From positions 443,974,687-444,038,686 of the forward strand of contig JAUMIR010000001.1 of NCBI GenBank assembly GCA_030847615.1: a DNA stretch of 64,000 bases, given 5' to 3'. Made by a program: the position numbers and the translations under genes. How positions within the stretch are numbered: the stretch's first letter is position 1; every line of letters begins with the position of its first letter. The notes beneath the pieces are model-generated. The model made no database searches and had not been told where the DNA came from. It was given only the letters and a program-made list of their open reading frames with translations. The DNA is from Gambelia wislizenii. Taxonomy: Eukaryota; Chordata; Lepidosauria; Squamata; Crotaphytidae. Shown here one piece after another: positions 63,449 to 64,000 of this stretch.

Positions 63449-64000
63449 CTACAAAGAAAATAAAATTCTCGTAAGATGTAACACTAGCTGACTACTAACT
63501 ATAGCTGAGGGATCTGGAATGAACTATGGTAGCACTCCCCAATCTGGTGCCCTCCAGTTGTGTTGGGCAATCCCAACAAGGCTAACTGTGGGATTATAGT
63601 CCAACATGTGGAGGGCATCAGGTTGGGGAGGAATGAATTAAGAGATCATATACTTGTGTTGCCCTACTCCTCTTGTGCAGGAGCTGGTTTCAAATGTTTA
63701 GGAATACTCCAAGAAGTGGCTTAACCATGATAATTGTCAGTACAACTGAACAGTTTGGAATGAGGGTCGATAACACTCATAGCTTGTTCTCAATCCCCTT
63801 AGGCATGGTTAAACATTTTTCACCTCAACACACAGCAAGATCATTCCAAGAGACTGTTGTTGGAAGGATTCCTACAAATGTGTACATATGGAACACATTT
63901 TATTAAAAAAATACTACTGTATATAAGATAAACGTAAGTGGTTGAAACATCATCAATAGAAATGGAGCCTGGATTCTTAGTTTCACAATGCTTGTAAATT
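63449..64000. other. ENTPD5 intron to window edge
   Basis: No further exon visible on the minus strand. A small palindromic MITE lies at 63535-63632. Confidence 0.5.
63535..63632. repeat. small palindromic MITE
   Basis: 'ccccaatctggtgccctcca' is mirrored by 'tggagggcatcaggttgggg' with about 55 bp between. Confidence 0.8.

Overview
This window is vertebrate nuclear DNA, almost certainly from a squamate reptile (a lizard). The genes are split by GT-AG introns and sit in AT-rich sequence. The repeats are a squamate mixture: CR1 LINE 3' ends, a decayed BovB/RTE LINE, tRNA-derived SINEs, 5S-rRNA-derived SINEs, many pogo/Tigger-type MITEs flanked by TA, hAT-like MITEs and a dead mariner. There are no prokaryotic features, CRISPR arrays or convincing tRNA/rRNA genes. 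All gene names come from recalled protein similarity and none was searched.

The gene order is ZNF410 (+), FAM161B (-), COQ6 (+), ENTPD5 (-), the same as on human chromosome 14q24.3. ZNF410 has a CpG-rich promoter and non-coding exon 1 near 1.7-2.0 kb and ten coding exons from 6206 to 20678, with its 3' UTR ending near 22.87 kb. FAM161B runs right to left in nine coding exons from 38539 to 26427. It shares a compact GC-box/CCAAT promoter with COQ6, whose start codon is only 257 bp away on the other strand. COQ6 has twelve coding exons from 38797 to 59504. ENTPD5 enters from the right edge; only its last two coding exons (63448-63333 and 62750-62664) and probably its 3' UTR are inside.

Three reading frames are complete and intact across all exon joins: ZNF410 466 aa, FAM161B 650 aa, COQ6 483 aa. 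The proteins do unrelated jobs: transcription of CHD4, centrosome/cilium, coenzyme Q synthesis and ER glycoprotein quality control. The cluster is conserved synteny, not a pathway.

The points most worth a second look are a probable one-base frameshift that shortens the ZNF410 C-terminus, a NAGNAG acceptor beside it, and a GC-AG intron in ENTPD5. Others are a duplicated splice acceptor in FAM161B, a MITE whose interior became a GC-rich minisatellite, a perfect 66-bp inverted repeat, and several nested insertions that date repeats against each other. I found no previously undescribed multi-gene system here.
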